A stretch of 13,861 nt of DNA from CAILLO01 sp964579735 (GCA_964579735.1 CAZOHH010000061.1:1-13861); one strand, 5' to 3'. Shown: positions 1-8,189, counted from the first letter of the stretch. A program made the numbers and translations. The notes: generated by a model not told the origin, from the letters alone.

Positions 1-50
1 GCGCCTCCTGCAGGCGATACCCAGACGTATTCTTCGAATCGCAACCCTGT

Positions 51-56
51 TATAAT
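51..56 (+). promoter_or_regulatory. Probable -10 box of the AraC regulator gene
   Basis: A perfect TATAAT lies 45 bases before the start codon at 102. No good -35 hexamer is visible 16-18 bases upstream (the bases there read roughly TATTCT), so the promoter may need an activator or may not be real. A short inverted repeat, CGCCT/AGGCG, at 2-16 lies at the window edge and could belong to the end of an upstream gene. Confidence 0.4.
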
Positions 57-101
57 TGCCTTCACTTGGAACCGACAATCCATCAGGGCGAGGGATGAAG
101 A

Positions 102-1007
102 ATGCAGATCCTGCAGCAGAGCTTCGGGGAGAAGAACGTTTGGATCGACGTCATATCCTTCTACAACCGGAAGTGGAAGCGCTATTCCATGGGATTCCAC
201 GCGCACGGCCGCCTGGAAGTCATGTATGTCCGAAAGGGCCGTTGTCTCGTCGAAACAGCGAATACGAGCTACCGCCTCAAGGAGAGGGACGTCATCCTCT
301 TGAATTCGAACGTGCCGCACCGCCTCGAGGTGGAGGACTTCTGCCACATCATGAATTTCGAATTCGGATTGTCCAGAGAGGGCGGAATCCTCAGCACAAA
401 CGACCTCAGAATCGAGAACTCCGAGCTGTCGATCACCGCGGACCCGGAGGTCGCGGTCCTGCACGATACAGAGGACCTCGACCAACTGGTCGCAGGAGAG
501 CTTTTCGAGTTGTTCTCCCATGACCGCCACTCCGAGATCGTCCAGCTCTATTTCAAGCTCATCCTGCTGAAGATAGTCCGTCTGGACGCCATCGCGAGAA
601 GCACATCCGTCCACAGGACCTATATCGACGAAATCATCCGGTACATCCACACCAACTACGGTTCCCCCTTCACCATCGAGAATCTGGCTAAGCACATGTG
701 TCTCAGTAAGGTCTATATCCACAAGATCTTCAAGAAGGCTATGAACGTCACCATCATCCAGTACACGATCAGTATCCGGATTGAAAAGGCGAAGGAACTC
801 CTCGAGTCCACCAACATGCCAATCACAGACATCAGCATGCACGTCGGCATGAATAGCCGGCAGTATTTCTCCATGGTCTTCAAGAAGGAGACCGGGTCCT
901 CCCCTGCCGAATACCGAATCAAAGCGAGCAACCACTATGAGTTCGACAGCCGCGTCAAGGCGGAGGAGTATTTCATTCCAAAAGTTCCGGTCCGTCGAAT
1001 GGTATGA
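102..1007 (+). CDS. AraC-family transcriptional regulator with N-terminal cupin sensor
   Basis: A 301-residue DNA-binding regulator, likely controlling nearby carbohydrate genes in response to a small sugar-like ligand. Residues about 25-95 look like the AraC ligand-binding cupin: a His-x-His pair (H33, H35) followed by LEV, then a YRLKERDVILLNSNVPHRL-type strand pattern. Residues about 173-272 are the double helix-turn-helix AraC domain, with a first recognition region near 190-215 and a second near 240-265 ending in the usual SPAEYR motif. The start at 102 is preceded by GAGGG (90-94) with a 7-base spacer. Length is normal for the family. It converges on the GH-D-like glycosidase, and the last 35 bases of the two genes overlap. 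The ligand and targets are inferred from context only; the family call is firm. Confidence 0.9.
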   Translation: MQILQQSFGEKNVWIDVISFYNRKWKRYSMGFHAHGRLEVMYVRKGRCLVETANTSYRLKERDVILLNSNVPHRLEVEDFCHIMNFEFGLSREGGILSTNDLRIENSELSITADPEVAVLHDTEDLDQLVAGELFELFSHDRHSEIVQLYFKLILLKIVRLDAIARSTSVHRTYIDEIIRYIHTNYGSPFTIENLAKHMCLSKVYIHKIFKKAMNVTIIQYTISIRIEKAKELLESTNMPITDISMHVGMNSRQYFSMVFKKETGSSPAEYRIKASNHYEFDSRVKAEEYFIPKVPVRRMV

Positions 1008-3930
1008 ACCAGGCGGAGAACCGGGTTGAGTATTCCCCTTCGATATCGGAGTCCATGTCCACCTTGAAAATGTGGTCCGCATGTTCAGGCTGAATCTCAA
1101 TCCTCCAACCCTGCCAGGCGGAAGCATACGTCTTGCTGCCGAGAATCGGCGTGGTGGCGACAGCCCCCCCTTCGATCCCGGCGGACGCGCTCCAGTGCGT
1201 GCCGATGTCGTTTTGCAGGCGGCCAATCCCGCCATCGAACTGCTGGACGGTCACAATCAGCGTACCGCCTTTCTGGTTCGAGGGGATGACGCCCTGAATC
1301 TGGTAGACGCGCGTCGGTTCATCCTCCGCAGAGGTTTCAAGGGAGGATAGCTCGACGCGCCGCGATTCCTCCGGAAACCCCGCACCCATGACCGATGACT
1401 TGAAATCCCCTTTCATGGTAGTGGCAGTTCCTCTGGGCACGACCTCGAGGAGGACGATGTCGAAAGGACGGAGCACCAGGGAAGGCATCGAACCCGTCCG
1501 TGCATCTCTCTCCCACTTCACGCGTTCTGGATGCCACTGATAGACGTCCCACTCCACACCTTCGGGAAGACCCCATTGGGGTCCCAGTGTCAGTTCCAGC
1601 AGAGAGTCGCGCCACACGCAGTTGAAAAGGGAGATGAACGCCCGTTCACCATCGCTGCCGCAGTACCCGTAGGGCTCCGTTCTCCAGGGGTCCCCGAGGA
1701 TCCTGACACAGTTGCGAATGCAGCCCGATGCGCTTTCAAAGAGACGGCCCCACGTTCCAAGCGTGCGGCATTCCATCGCACCGGGCCAATCCGGGTGCCC
1801 CCATGGCTGGAACAGGTTGCTACCTCGCATCATGTCCATCAGCATGCCTTCAACCCATCGTTCCCGACCGATGGAGCTGTTCCACGCCCAGTCTGAAAGC
1901 CAGAAGCCGAGCGTGTCCCTTCCGAGGGCGGGCACGTCCGCGCACCATGCAGATCCTTGGTCCAGGGTCAGAATCACCCCATCCCTGGCATATCGCGTGG
2001 GCTCTGCCGCGGGGGAGCACGACTCCATGTGTAGTCCCGACTCGAACAGCGTATCGACATGGGGCAACCACCATGGAGAACGGTATCCCCAGTAGAGCAT
2101 GATGAACACGTCCGGGCAGGAGCGGTCGAAAGCTTGGAAATCCTGAATCAGGCTGTCATGGATCGCCTCCGTGGAATAGATGCCGGGAAGGTGCTCGTGA
2201 TTGGGATTGTGGCAGGTGCTCATGCAGTTGTCGAATTTCAGAAGCCGGACTCCGTTCTCTTTTAAATGGTGTATGAAAGCATTACGGAAAAGGCTCCTGA
2301 AAGGGTCAGAGGCATGGCAGAAGGTCTCGCGGAGCATCGTGTCCTGGTTCACGGCGTCATATGCTGCGAAATCGTAGGTCCGGCATGCTGCGACCACTGG
2401 ATTAGCTCCGATGCCCCACCGGCCCATCGAACTGTCGATCCATAGACCGGGGGCCATCCCCAGTTCCTTGATCCGGTCGAAGGACGTAGCGAGCCCATCT
2501 GGAAATCTATCGGGAATCGTTCGGATGAAATCTCCATGGACATCCGCCCAGAAATCGATGGAGAAATAATCGAAGGCAAACCCCTCTTCCAAGAGGACGG
2601 GTTCCAGCCGGCGGAGGTTGTCCAGGACGATCTTCTCCGACTCCCAGATTCCCTCCCGCTCCAGCTCCTCCTGAGGCCACGCGCCAAAAGGCTCATAGAT
2701 TTTCACAATGCCCTCATGGTTCCTTAACCTCCTTCTCATGCGGCCGCCGATCAAACGTAGAAAGGATTTTCGCGCATCGCCCTTCGCCGCCATGCCGAGA
2801 ACCGTCTCCATGGAGTCGAAGATGGCGCCGGAATCCAGAAGCACGCCAGGAAACTGGCGCAGCCTAACGCGCGAGCCTTCACCCGTTGCCCAACCCGCGG
2901 GGTGTGCGAGCGTCAGGAAGTGGTCGTCTCCGATATAGACCGGAAAACCTTTGTCACCGTCCGATGCAGGAGCGTCCGTATCGTATGCGCCGAGCCGGAC
3001 ATTCATGAGGCGCAGGGTTCGAGGAGTCCGGTTATTTATGCGGACCGTCTTGTGGAGGGTGGGTTCGTCCGCATTCCAGCGATAAGCGACTGCTGCATGG
3101 AATCGCCCGTCGCAGGACTCGAGTTCCACCCGCATCTCGCCCGCGGGTCCCTCCAGGACCGGAACGCATCGGATCACCTTCCATTCAGGCGTATCCAGAA
3201 CCTCTCCGACCACGACGCACTGCTCGAATTGGCAACTCCAGAAGAGCGCGGAAGTGGACAGATCCCGGACATGAAGCGGATCAACTTCGTCGAGCCGGGA
3301 AGTTCTGCACGTATACCCACTCGCCTGGATTGCGATGACGTTGTCTCCGCCGAAATGGATCCACGTGTAGAGTCCGGATGTCGAATCGATCTCGAAGGAT
3401 CCTGGCTCGTTCCACCGCGCGGATACCTCCCGCACGCCAATCGGCCGACCATTCAGGAATACGCGCATGGATTGGAAATCCATGAGCTCCATGCCGCCGA
3501 GGAGCAGCGTCACCTTCTTTCCCTTGCATTCCTCCGGCAGGAATACATGGGTCCGCGCCCAAAGGGTATGGTCCGCGGCGAATCGGGTCGCATCCATCGC
3601 ATTCGGAGTCTGGGCGCCAAGCCAGTCCCGGTCGTGGAAGCCCGGATCATGGAAACCCTTGAGAAAACCGCTTTCCTGGTCTGGATCGCTTCCACTCGCG
3701 CCACTGTCGAGCACCTTCCATCCAGCAATCCAGGAGCGGTGGAACGACTTGTCGAAATCCGCGCCGAATTCCGGACCACAGCCCAGAGACAGTGTGCGCC
3801 CGCTAAGGCGGTTTTCCACCGACACCCCGACCAACCCCTGGGAGATGTCCAGGGAATACTCGAACAACGGTGAAACGAGCCTGACCTTGCATTCATCGAA
3901 CTCGATCTGACAGCCTGACCTCTCCTGCAT
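973..3930 (-). CDS. Large clan GH-D-like (alpha-galactosidase-type) glycoside hydrolase, multidomain
   Basis: A 985-residue protein, probably a retaining glycosidase on alpha-linked sugars. Residues about 110-205 resemble the jelly-roll sugar-binding domain at the N-terminus of GH2-type enzymes (strand pattern LWARTHVFLP, then MRVFLNGRPIG). A beta-rich stretch follows to about 400. Residues about 405-740 look like a TIM barrel: FDYFSIDFWAD (453-463), APGLWIDSS (493-501), and RLLKFDNC (562-569), where D567 matches the nucleophile of the GH27/GH36 KYDNC/KWD motif. Residues 750-830 form a beta domain, and a further beta domain closes the protein. I could not assign the acid/base residue. No signal peptide or membrane segment is visible, so it is probably cytosolic. 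The start at 3930 has GGGAGGG (3937-3943) six bases upstream. Exact GH family and substrate are unknown; it may be a distant GH36 or an unclassified GH-D member. Confidence 0.75.
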   Translation of the reverse strand: MQERSGCQIEFDECKVRLVSPLFEYSLDISQGLVGVSVENRLSGRTLSLGCGPEFGADFDKSFHRSWIAGWKVLDSGASGSDPDQESGFLKGFHDPGFHDRDWLGAQTPNAMDATRFAADHTLWARTHVFLPEECKGKKVTLLLGGMELMDFQSMRVFLNGRPIGVREVSARWNEPGSFEIDSTSGLYTWIHFGGDNVIAIQASGYTCRTSRLDEVDPLHVRDLSTSALFWSCQFEQCVVVGEVLDTPEWKVIRCVPVLEGPAGEMRVELESCDGRFHAAVAYRWNADEPTLHKTVRINNRTPRTLRLMNVRLGAYDTDAPASDGDKGFPVYIGDDHFLTLAHPAGWATGEGSRVRLRQFPGVLLDSGAIFDSMETVLGMAAKGDARKSFLRLIGGRMRRRLRNHEGIVKIYEPFGAWPQEELEREGIWESEKIVLDNLRRLEPVLLEEGFAFDYFSIDFWADVHGDFIRTIPDRFPDGLATSFDRIKELGMAPGLWIDSSMGRWGIGANPVVAACRTYDFAAYDAVNQDTMLRETFCHASDPFRSLFRNAFIHHLKENGVRLLKFDNCMSTCHNPNHEHLPGIYSTEAIHDSLIQDFQAFDRSCPDVFIMLYWGYRSPWWLPHVDTLFESGLHMESCSPAAEPTRYARDGVILTLDQGSAWCADVPALGRDTLGFWLSDWAWNSSIGRERWVEGMLMDMMRGSNLFQPWGHPDWPGAMECRTLGTWGRLFESASGCIRNCVRILGDPWRTEPYGYCGSDGERAFISLFNCVWRDSLLELTLGPQWGLPEGVEWDVYQWHPERVKWERDARTGSMPSLVLRPFDIVLLEVVPRGTATTMKGDFKSSVMGAGFPEESRRVELSSLETSAEDEPTRVYQIQGVIPSNQKGGTLIVTVQQFDGGIGRLQNDIGTHWSASAGIEGGAVATTPILGSKTYASAWQGWRIEIQPEHADHIFKVDMDSDIEGEYSTRFSAWFIPFDGPELLE

Positions 3931-3961
3931 CGGAAACCCTCCCGCTAGTAGAATGACTTCG

Positions 3962-3967
3962 ATTATA
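3962..3967 (-). promoter_or_regulatory. Probable -10 box of the GH-D-like glycosidase gene
   Basis: On the minus strand a perfect TATAAT (3967 to 3962) lies 31 bases before the start codon at 3930. The hexamer 17 bases upstream reads GAAGAG, a poor -35, suggesting activator dependence. The bases upstream on that strand carry CGAAAA- and CGAAGA-like short repeats that might be regulator contacts, but the pattern is weak. Confidence 0.45.
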
Positions 3968-4051
3968 GGACCGTTTTCGGAGCACTCTTCGACTCTGCAT
4001 CGCTTTTCGTTTGAATGGCGAGGATACCTTGCGGTTCGGACGAGGAAGAAA

Positions 4052-4066
4052 GGATTGTGACAATCC
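4052..4066. promoter_or_regulatory. 15-bp perfect palindrome, candidate operator
   Basis: GGATTGT-G-ACAATCC is a perfect inverted repeat with 7-base arms around one G. It sits in the divergent intergenic region between the glycosidase and the UroD-like gene. It ends 18 bases before the TATAAT at 4085, so it covers the -35 position, the usual place for a repressor or for a class II activator. The arm TTGTGA is shared by several regulator families, so I cannot name the protein that binds. Confidence 0.5.
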
Positions 4067-4084
4067 CCGCCGCTTCGAATGGCC

Positions 4085-4090
4085 TATAAT
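4085..4090 (+). promoter_or_regulatory. Probable -10 box of the UroD-like gene
   Basis: TATAAT lies 50 bases upstream of the start codon at 4141. The -35 position is occupied by the right arm of the 4052-4066 palindrome rather than by a TTGACA-like sequence. Transcription starting near 4097 would exclude the upstream in-frame ATG at 4096 as a useful start. Confidence 0.5.
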
Positions 4091-4140
4091 CTGGCATGCA
4101 CGCAGTCGTAAAAGGCAGCTGCATCAGAAAGGAGCCTCGA

Positions 4141-5217
4141 ATGAATCACGTGGAGCGCTTCCGCCAATCCGTATCCAGAGGTTCAATCGACCGCGTGCCA
4201 CTGGATTACTCCGCTACTCCCGAGATGACCCGTATTCTGGAGAAAAGCCTGGGGTACGATTGGAATTCCTTGCTCTACGGTCCGTTTGGCATCGACCGTC
4301 GCTCTGCGATGCCGGTCTACGTCGGCCCGACACCGAAGAGATACGAGGACGGAAGCTACGACAACATCTTCGGAGTGCGGATGGTGGACAAGAGCTATGG
4401 TTTCGGAACCTATGCGGAATCCGTCCATCACCCGCTGGCGGGAGCGACGCGGATCAAAGAGATCGAGCGCCACCCCTGGCCCACGTCCGCACAGTACGAT
4501 TTCACCAGAATCCTGGAGCCGCTCGAGAAGTACCCTGATTATGCCTTCACCGTCGGATACCAGTCCATCGGCTGGTTCTCATGGGAGATGCGCGGAATGA
4601 GCCAGTTTCTGGAGGACCTCCTCCTCGAGCCTGAAATCGCGGATGCCATCGTCTGCATTGTTGCCGATCTCGCCTACGACTACTATCGGAACATCATCGA
4701 AACAGGAAAGGATCACATCGGCCGGAACTTCGTCTGCATTCACCTCGCCGACGACTGGGCGACCCAGTCCGGATTGCTGGTCAGCCCGACTATCTTTCGC
4801 ACCTTCTTCAAGAGGCACTATCGGAGGATCATCGACTTGGCCCACGCCGCAGGGCTACTCGTCGAATTCCACTGCTGTGGCAGCGTCTTAGAACTGATTC
4901 CCGACCTAATCGACGCTGGAATCGATATCCTCAATCCCGTCCAGACGAGCGCGACGGGGATGGACCCGGTCTTACTGAAGCGCGAATTCGGCAAGGACAT
5001 CACCTTCAGCGGAGGTGTCGATGTCCAAAAGGTCCTTCCCTTCTATCGTCGGCAAGAGGTGAAAGACGAGGTGAAGCACCTCCTCGACACGCTTGGCGAG
5101 GGCGGCGGATACATCCTCGCTCCGAGCCATGCCATCCAGGTCGGAACGCCTCCGGAAAACGTCGTCGCGATGTATGAAGCCGCACATGAATACTACGGGT
5201 TCGGAATGGACCTGTAA
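4141..5217 (+). CDS. Uroporphyrinogen decarboxylase (UroD/MtaA) superfamily protein, methyltransferase-like
   Basis: A 358-residue TIM-barrel protein of the UroD superfamily. It most likely belongs to the uncharacterised branch near MtaA/CmuA methylcobalamin methyltransferases rather than to haem biosynthesis. Visible signatures are FHCCGS (243-248), where H244 and C246 match the two zinc ligands of MtaA; ILNPVQ (263-268); FSGGVD (289-294); and GGGYILAPSHAIQ (321-333) followed by PPENVVAMYEAA. The third MtaA zinc ligand, a Cys near this last motif, appears as H330. The start at 4141 has AAAGGAG (4128-4134) with a 6-base spacer; an in-frame ATG at 4096 lacks a ribosome site. It may demethylate or methylate a small metabolite. 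No corrinoid protein or reductive activator lies beside it, so the substrate is unknown. Confidence 0.85.
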   Translation: MNHVERFRQSVSRGSIDRVPLDYSATPEMTRILEKSLGYDWNSLLYGPFGIDRRSAMPVYVGPTPKRYEDGSYDNIFGVRMVDKSYGFGTYAESVHHPLAGATRIKEIERHPWPTSAQYDFTRILEPLEKYPDYAFTVGYQSIGWFSWEMRGMSQFLEDLLLEPEIADAIVCIVADLAYDYYRNIIETGKDHIGRNFVCIHLADDWATQSGLLVSPTIFRTFFKRHYRRIIDLAHAAGLLVEFHCCGSVLELIPDLIDAGIDILNPVQTSATGMDPVLLKREFGKDITFSGGVDVQKVLPFYRRQEVKDEVKHLLDTLGEGGGYILAPSHAIQVGTPPENVVAMYEAAHEYYGFGMDL

Positions 5218-5233
5218 TCGCACTTCCCCAACC

Positions 5234-5273
5234 GCATCGCCCGCAACGGGACAGCATCGCCCACGTCGGGACA
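5234..5273. repeat. Two tandem 20-bp direct repeats, candidate activator sites
   Basis: Two head-to-tail copies (5234-5253 and 5254-5273) share GCATCGCCC, four variable bases, then CGGGACA, matching at 17 of 20 positions. Each also holds a small CCC...GGG dyad. The 20-base period is about two helical turns, the spacing typical of direct-repeat sites bound by AraC-type regulators. They end 21 bases before the putative -35 of the downstream response regulator gene, so autoregulation is plausible but inferred. Confidence 0.55.
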
Positions 5274-5294
5274 ATGGGACGATATTGTGCATCG

Positions 5295-5324
5295 TGGACT
5301 TTTCTCCACGACGTGCAGTACAAT
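5295..5324 (+). promoter_or_regulatory. Possible promoter of the two-component operon
   Basis: TGGACT (5295-5300) and TACAAT (5319-5324) are separated by 18 bases, and the -10 is 33 bases before the start codon at 5357. The -35 matches only four of six consensus bases. A perfect inverted repeat CGTGGA/TCCACG (5293-5298 and 5305-5310) overlaps the -35 and spacer and might act as an operator. Confidence 0.4.
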
Positions 5325-5356
5325 CCAGTCGAACAGGGTCTTCTGGGGAGGAAACG

Positions 5357-6463
5357 ATGCTCAAGGTCATCATCGTGGACGACAATGTCCCGTCGGCGGA
5401 CGGATTGGCACGAAGCATCGACTTCGAATCCGTTGGCTTCGAATGCGCAGGGGTCGCCTACAACGGGCGTCAAGCGCTCGAGCTGGTCCAGAAGCACCAG
5501 CCGAACGTCGTCATCACAGACGTCCGCATGCCCATCATGGACGGCCTCGAGCTCGCCAAGCAGTTGCGCGAGGAGTATCCCGGCATCGCCATCATGATAC
5601 TTTCGGCCTACGACGAATTCGAATACGCGAAGACCGCCATCGATTACGGCGTCGCCGCATATCTTCTCAAGCCCCTCGATCCGAAGAAGCTTGAAAGTAT
5701 CGTCGCTTTCCTCGCCGACATCAAGAACCGCATCGACTCCTTTTCCTCCGCTCTTTCCTCCGTCTCTGACCGCGGCAACATGGAGCGCCTCTATGTCTGC
5801 CTCCAGCATGCGGACAAGTCCGGAGCCGAAGCCTTCATCGCCGCCGTCCTCCACGCCGATGCCGCGCCATCCTTCACGGCGACCCAACGAGCGGCCGCTG
5901 CACTGGTCTCCTCGCTGCAGGACTTCGCGTCCCGCCACCTCCCCGCCGACCTGAACCCCTGCCCGGACCGAGAGGTACTTCTCGCCCGCGTCGGCGCTGA
6001 AAGCCGCCCGGACGGTCTCGTCCGGACCGCAACGGATCTCTCCGCCCGCATCTGCGAGGCTGTTGCCACCGCCCGCGACTCCACCACGCGTCACATCGTC
6101 GGGGCCATCGTCGCCTATATCGACCAGAACTTCACCGACCCGGACCTGACCTCGCGCCAGATCATGGAGCGCTTCAATGTCAGCCAGAGCTACCTTTGCC
6201 AGATCTTCAAGCGGTTCCAATGCACCGGTCTCAACACCTATCTCACGGAACTGCGCATGGCTCACGCAGCTCGTCTCCTTTCCGACCGAACCGTTCCCAT
6301 CGCCGCCGTCGCGCAGCAGTGCGGCTACGCCGACCCCCACTACTTCTCGCGCGTCTTCCGCAAGTTCCACGGCCTTCCCCCCGCGGACTACCGCCGCCTG
6401 CACCTGCAGACCGCCAACGCATGCGCGTCCGTGGCCTTCGACGCCGAGGCCGTCGCTCCGTGA
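5357..6463 (+). CDS. Response regulator, REC plus AraC-type DNA-binding domain (YesN-like)
   Basis: A 368-residue cytosolic transcription factor activated by phosphorylation, partner of the downstream kinase. Residues 1-120 are a receiver domain with the acidic pair D8/D9, phospho-acceptor D55 (VVITDVRMP), S83 and K105 (LLKPLD). Residues about 120-245 are an alanine-rich helical linker without clear identity. Residues about 248-347 are an AraC double helix-turn-helix ending in PPADYR. The start at 5357 has GGGGAGG (5345-5351) with a 5-base spacer; longer in-frame starts run into the preceding gene. Its TGA overlaps the GTG start of the kinase, implying translational coupling. YesN-type regulators usually switch on genes for sugar uptake and breakdown; the actual targets are inferred. 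Confidence 0.92.
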   Translation: MLKVIIVDDNVPSADGLARSIDFESVGFECAGVAYNGRQALELVQKHQPNVVITDVRMPIMDGLELAKQLREEYPGIAIMILSAYDEFEYAKTAIDYGVAAYLLKPLDPKKLESIVAFLADIKNRIDSFSSALSSVSDRGNMERLYVCLQHADKSGAEAFIAAVLHADAAPSFTATQRAAAALVSSLQDFASRHLPADLNPCPDREVLLARVGAESRPDGLVRTATDLSARICEAVATARDSTTRHIVGAIVAYIDQNFTDPDLTSRQIMERFNVSQSYLCQIFKRFQCTGLNTYLTELRMAHAARLLSDRTVPIAAVAQQCGYADPHYFSRVFRKFHGLPPADYRRLHLQTANACASVAFDAEAVAP

Positions 6464-8187
6464 AGCTGGGGACGCGTCTCTTCATCCTGGTCTTCAGCTT
6501 CTACTTCGGCCTAACCACCCTGGGTGGCCTCGCCATCTATTTCATCGCGTATTCCATCAACCTCGGCCAGGTGAAATCCTATCTCTCCACGAATGTCCAG
6601 TACAACGCGGAGAGCACCGACAAGAGTCTTCTACGAATCTACGAGCTGCTGATCTACCCCGCCTATCTCCCGACCCTCTACGACAAGGCATTGGCCACGG
6701 ACCCGGCCGATCTGAGCGAAGCGCGGCGCATCATCCTCCGGCGCGACCTCGAGACCCTTTTCGCCCTCAACACCTATGTGCCGCTCCGCACGTACTTCCC
6801 GACTTCGAACTACCTCTTCGCCATCGACAGCGGCGCTCCCACCGCTGTGCTCTTCGAGTCCGACAGCGGCTCGCCGATACGCACCACCGACCGGGTGAAG
6901 GACGAGCCGTGGTATCCGAAGGACGATGAGATCACCATCACCCCCGACCCCGATGGTCAGGTCGTCGTCTTCTCCCGCCGCGTTAACATCCTCGAAGGCG
7001 GGGTCCGCCACTTCGCCGGCGTCCTCGCCATCGAGCTCTCCAAGGGAGATCTCACGCTCGCCCAGGACGCCCACCCCGTCAGCAGTGCAAACCTGTTCTT
7101 CCTCAAGACCACCGACGGCGATCTCCTCCGCATCACGCCCGAGACCGAGGATTTCTCCGCCGATCTCTTCGACGGAATCGTCTACCACAACAACCGCAGC
7201 CCCACCTCCGACGTATGGTCCGGCGGCGTCCGCTACCTCATGCAGCCCTTCCGCCTCAACTCCGGTTGGGAGCTCATCTGCCTCGTGCCTTATCGGGTCA
7301 TCAACGCCAGCTTGACACCCCTGCTGATCCTCATCCTGTCCGTCGACCTCATCACGCTGCTCCTGCTCCTCTATTTCTCCCGTTTCTACATCCCCCGCCT
7401 CATCAGCGCTCCGATATCCCGACTCTCCCACGGCATCGGAGAAGTCATGAGTCATGACGACTATTCCCACAGCCTTCCCGTCGAGGAAAGCTTCACCGAA
7501 CTCTCCGTCCTCTATGACGCCTACAACCGACTCATGAAGCACATCACGCAACTGATCGCCCGCATCTACGATGAGAACGAGAAATCGCGTGAAGCCGAAG
7601 TCCTCGCCCTGCAGGCGCAGATCAACCCGCATTTCCTCTACAACACGCTGGACTCCATCGGATGGACCCTGAATCGCGACGACTCCCGTGTCTCGACCAT
7701 CCTGTCCTCCCTCTCCACCATCCTGCGATACAGCATCAGCGACCCGAACCGTCTGGTGCGCCTCAGCGAGGAGGTCGAAGTCGTACGGGACTACATCGCC
7801 ATCCAGGAGTTCTGCTACTCGCTCTCCTTCCACCTCGAGGTGCAAGGGTCCATGATGGAGGGCTTCTACCTTCCGAAGCTCACGCTGCAGCCGTTGGTCG
7901 AGAATTCCATCCTGCACGGCATCCGCGAGGTCGAAGGACTCGAACCCCGCATCCGCATATCGGCCGTCATGGAGGAGCTCTACCTCGAGGTCACCGTAGA
8001 GAACAACGGGAAGTCCCCGGATCTTTCCGAAATGAACCGCCTGCTCGACGAGGGCACAGGTATTCGGAAGCACGGGCTCGCCAACGTCAACCGCCGTCTG
8101 CGCCTGCGCTTCGGCGAGGAGAGCGGCCTGCGATTCGAGATTCCCGATGACGGCGGGCTGATCGTGCGGTTCAGGATCCCTGCGTAA
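6460..8187 (+). CDS. YesM-type sensor histidine kinase, two membrane segments
   Basis: A 575-residue membrane sensor kinase that should phosphorylate the upstream regulator. Membrane segment 1 is about residues 7-31. Residues about 32-280 form an extracytoplasmic, probably Cache-like, sensing region. Segment 2 is about 283-306, followed by a HAMP-like region to about 365. The His_kinase motif has H391 in QINPHFLYNTLDS, and the ATPase domain shows N482 in LVENSILHG and the glycine loop GTGIRKHGLANV. Where most relatives have DNG, this protein has NNG (515-517). The chosen start is GTG at 6460, which overlaps the regulator stop by four bases, with GAGG at 6446-6449. It places the first membrane helix right at the N-terminus as expected; a longer in-frame form would add an arginine-rich tail read out of the regulator gene. 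The ligand is unknown. Confidence 0.92.
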   Translation: MKLGTRLFILVFSFYFGLTTLGGLAIYFIAYSINLGQVKSYLSTNVQYNAESTDKSLLRIYELLIYPAYLPTLYDKALATDPADLSEARRIILRRDLETLFALNTYVPLRTYFPTSNYLFAIDSGAPTAVLFESDSGSPIRTTDRVKDEPWYPKDDEITITPDPDGQVVVFSRRVNILEGGVRHFAGVLAIELSKGDLTLAQDAHPVSSANLFFLKTTDGDLLRITPETEDFSADLFDGIVYHNNRSPTSDVWSGGVRYLMQPFRLNSGWELICLVPYRVINASLTPLLILILSVDLITLLLLLYFSRFYIPRLISAPISRLSHGIGEVMSHDDYSHSLPVEESFTELSVLYDAYNRLMKHITQLIARIYDENEKSREAEVLALQAQINPHFLYNTLDSIGWTLNRDDSRVSTILSSLSTILRYSISDPNRLVRLSEEVEVVRDYIAIQEFCYSLSFHLEVQGSMMEGFYLPKLTLQPLVENSILHGIREVEGLEPRIRISAVMEELYLEVTVENNGKSPDLSEMNRLLDEGTGIRKHGLANVNRRLRLRFGEESGLRFEIPDDGGLIVRFRIPA

Positions 8188-8189
8188 GG

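Noticed and set aside
2902..3873. 323-codon open frame on the plus strand inside the glycosidase
   Set aside because: No family features and no ribosome site; lies fully within the well-supported minus-strand gene.
4055..4090. TTGTGA as a -35 for the TATAAT at 4085
   Set aside because: The spacer would be 24 bases, too long for a sigma70-type promoter; the hexamer is better explained as part of the palindrome.
5006..6403. 465-codon open frame on the minus strand opposite the response regulator
   Set aside because: Same shadow effect; product is repetitive and the receiver and AraC domains on the plus strand are clear.
6631..8073. 480-codon open frame on the minus strand opposite the sensor kinase
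   Set aside because: It mirrors the kinase codons (GC-rich shadow), has low-complexity Glu/Gly/Val/Asp-rich product with no recognisable domain, and the plus-strand gene is unmistakable.
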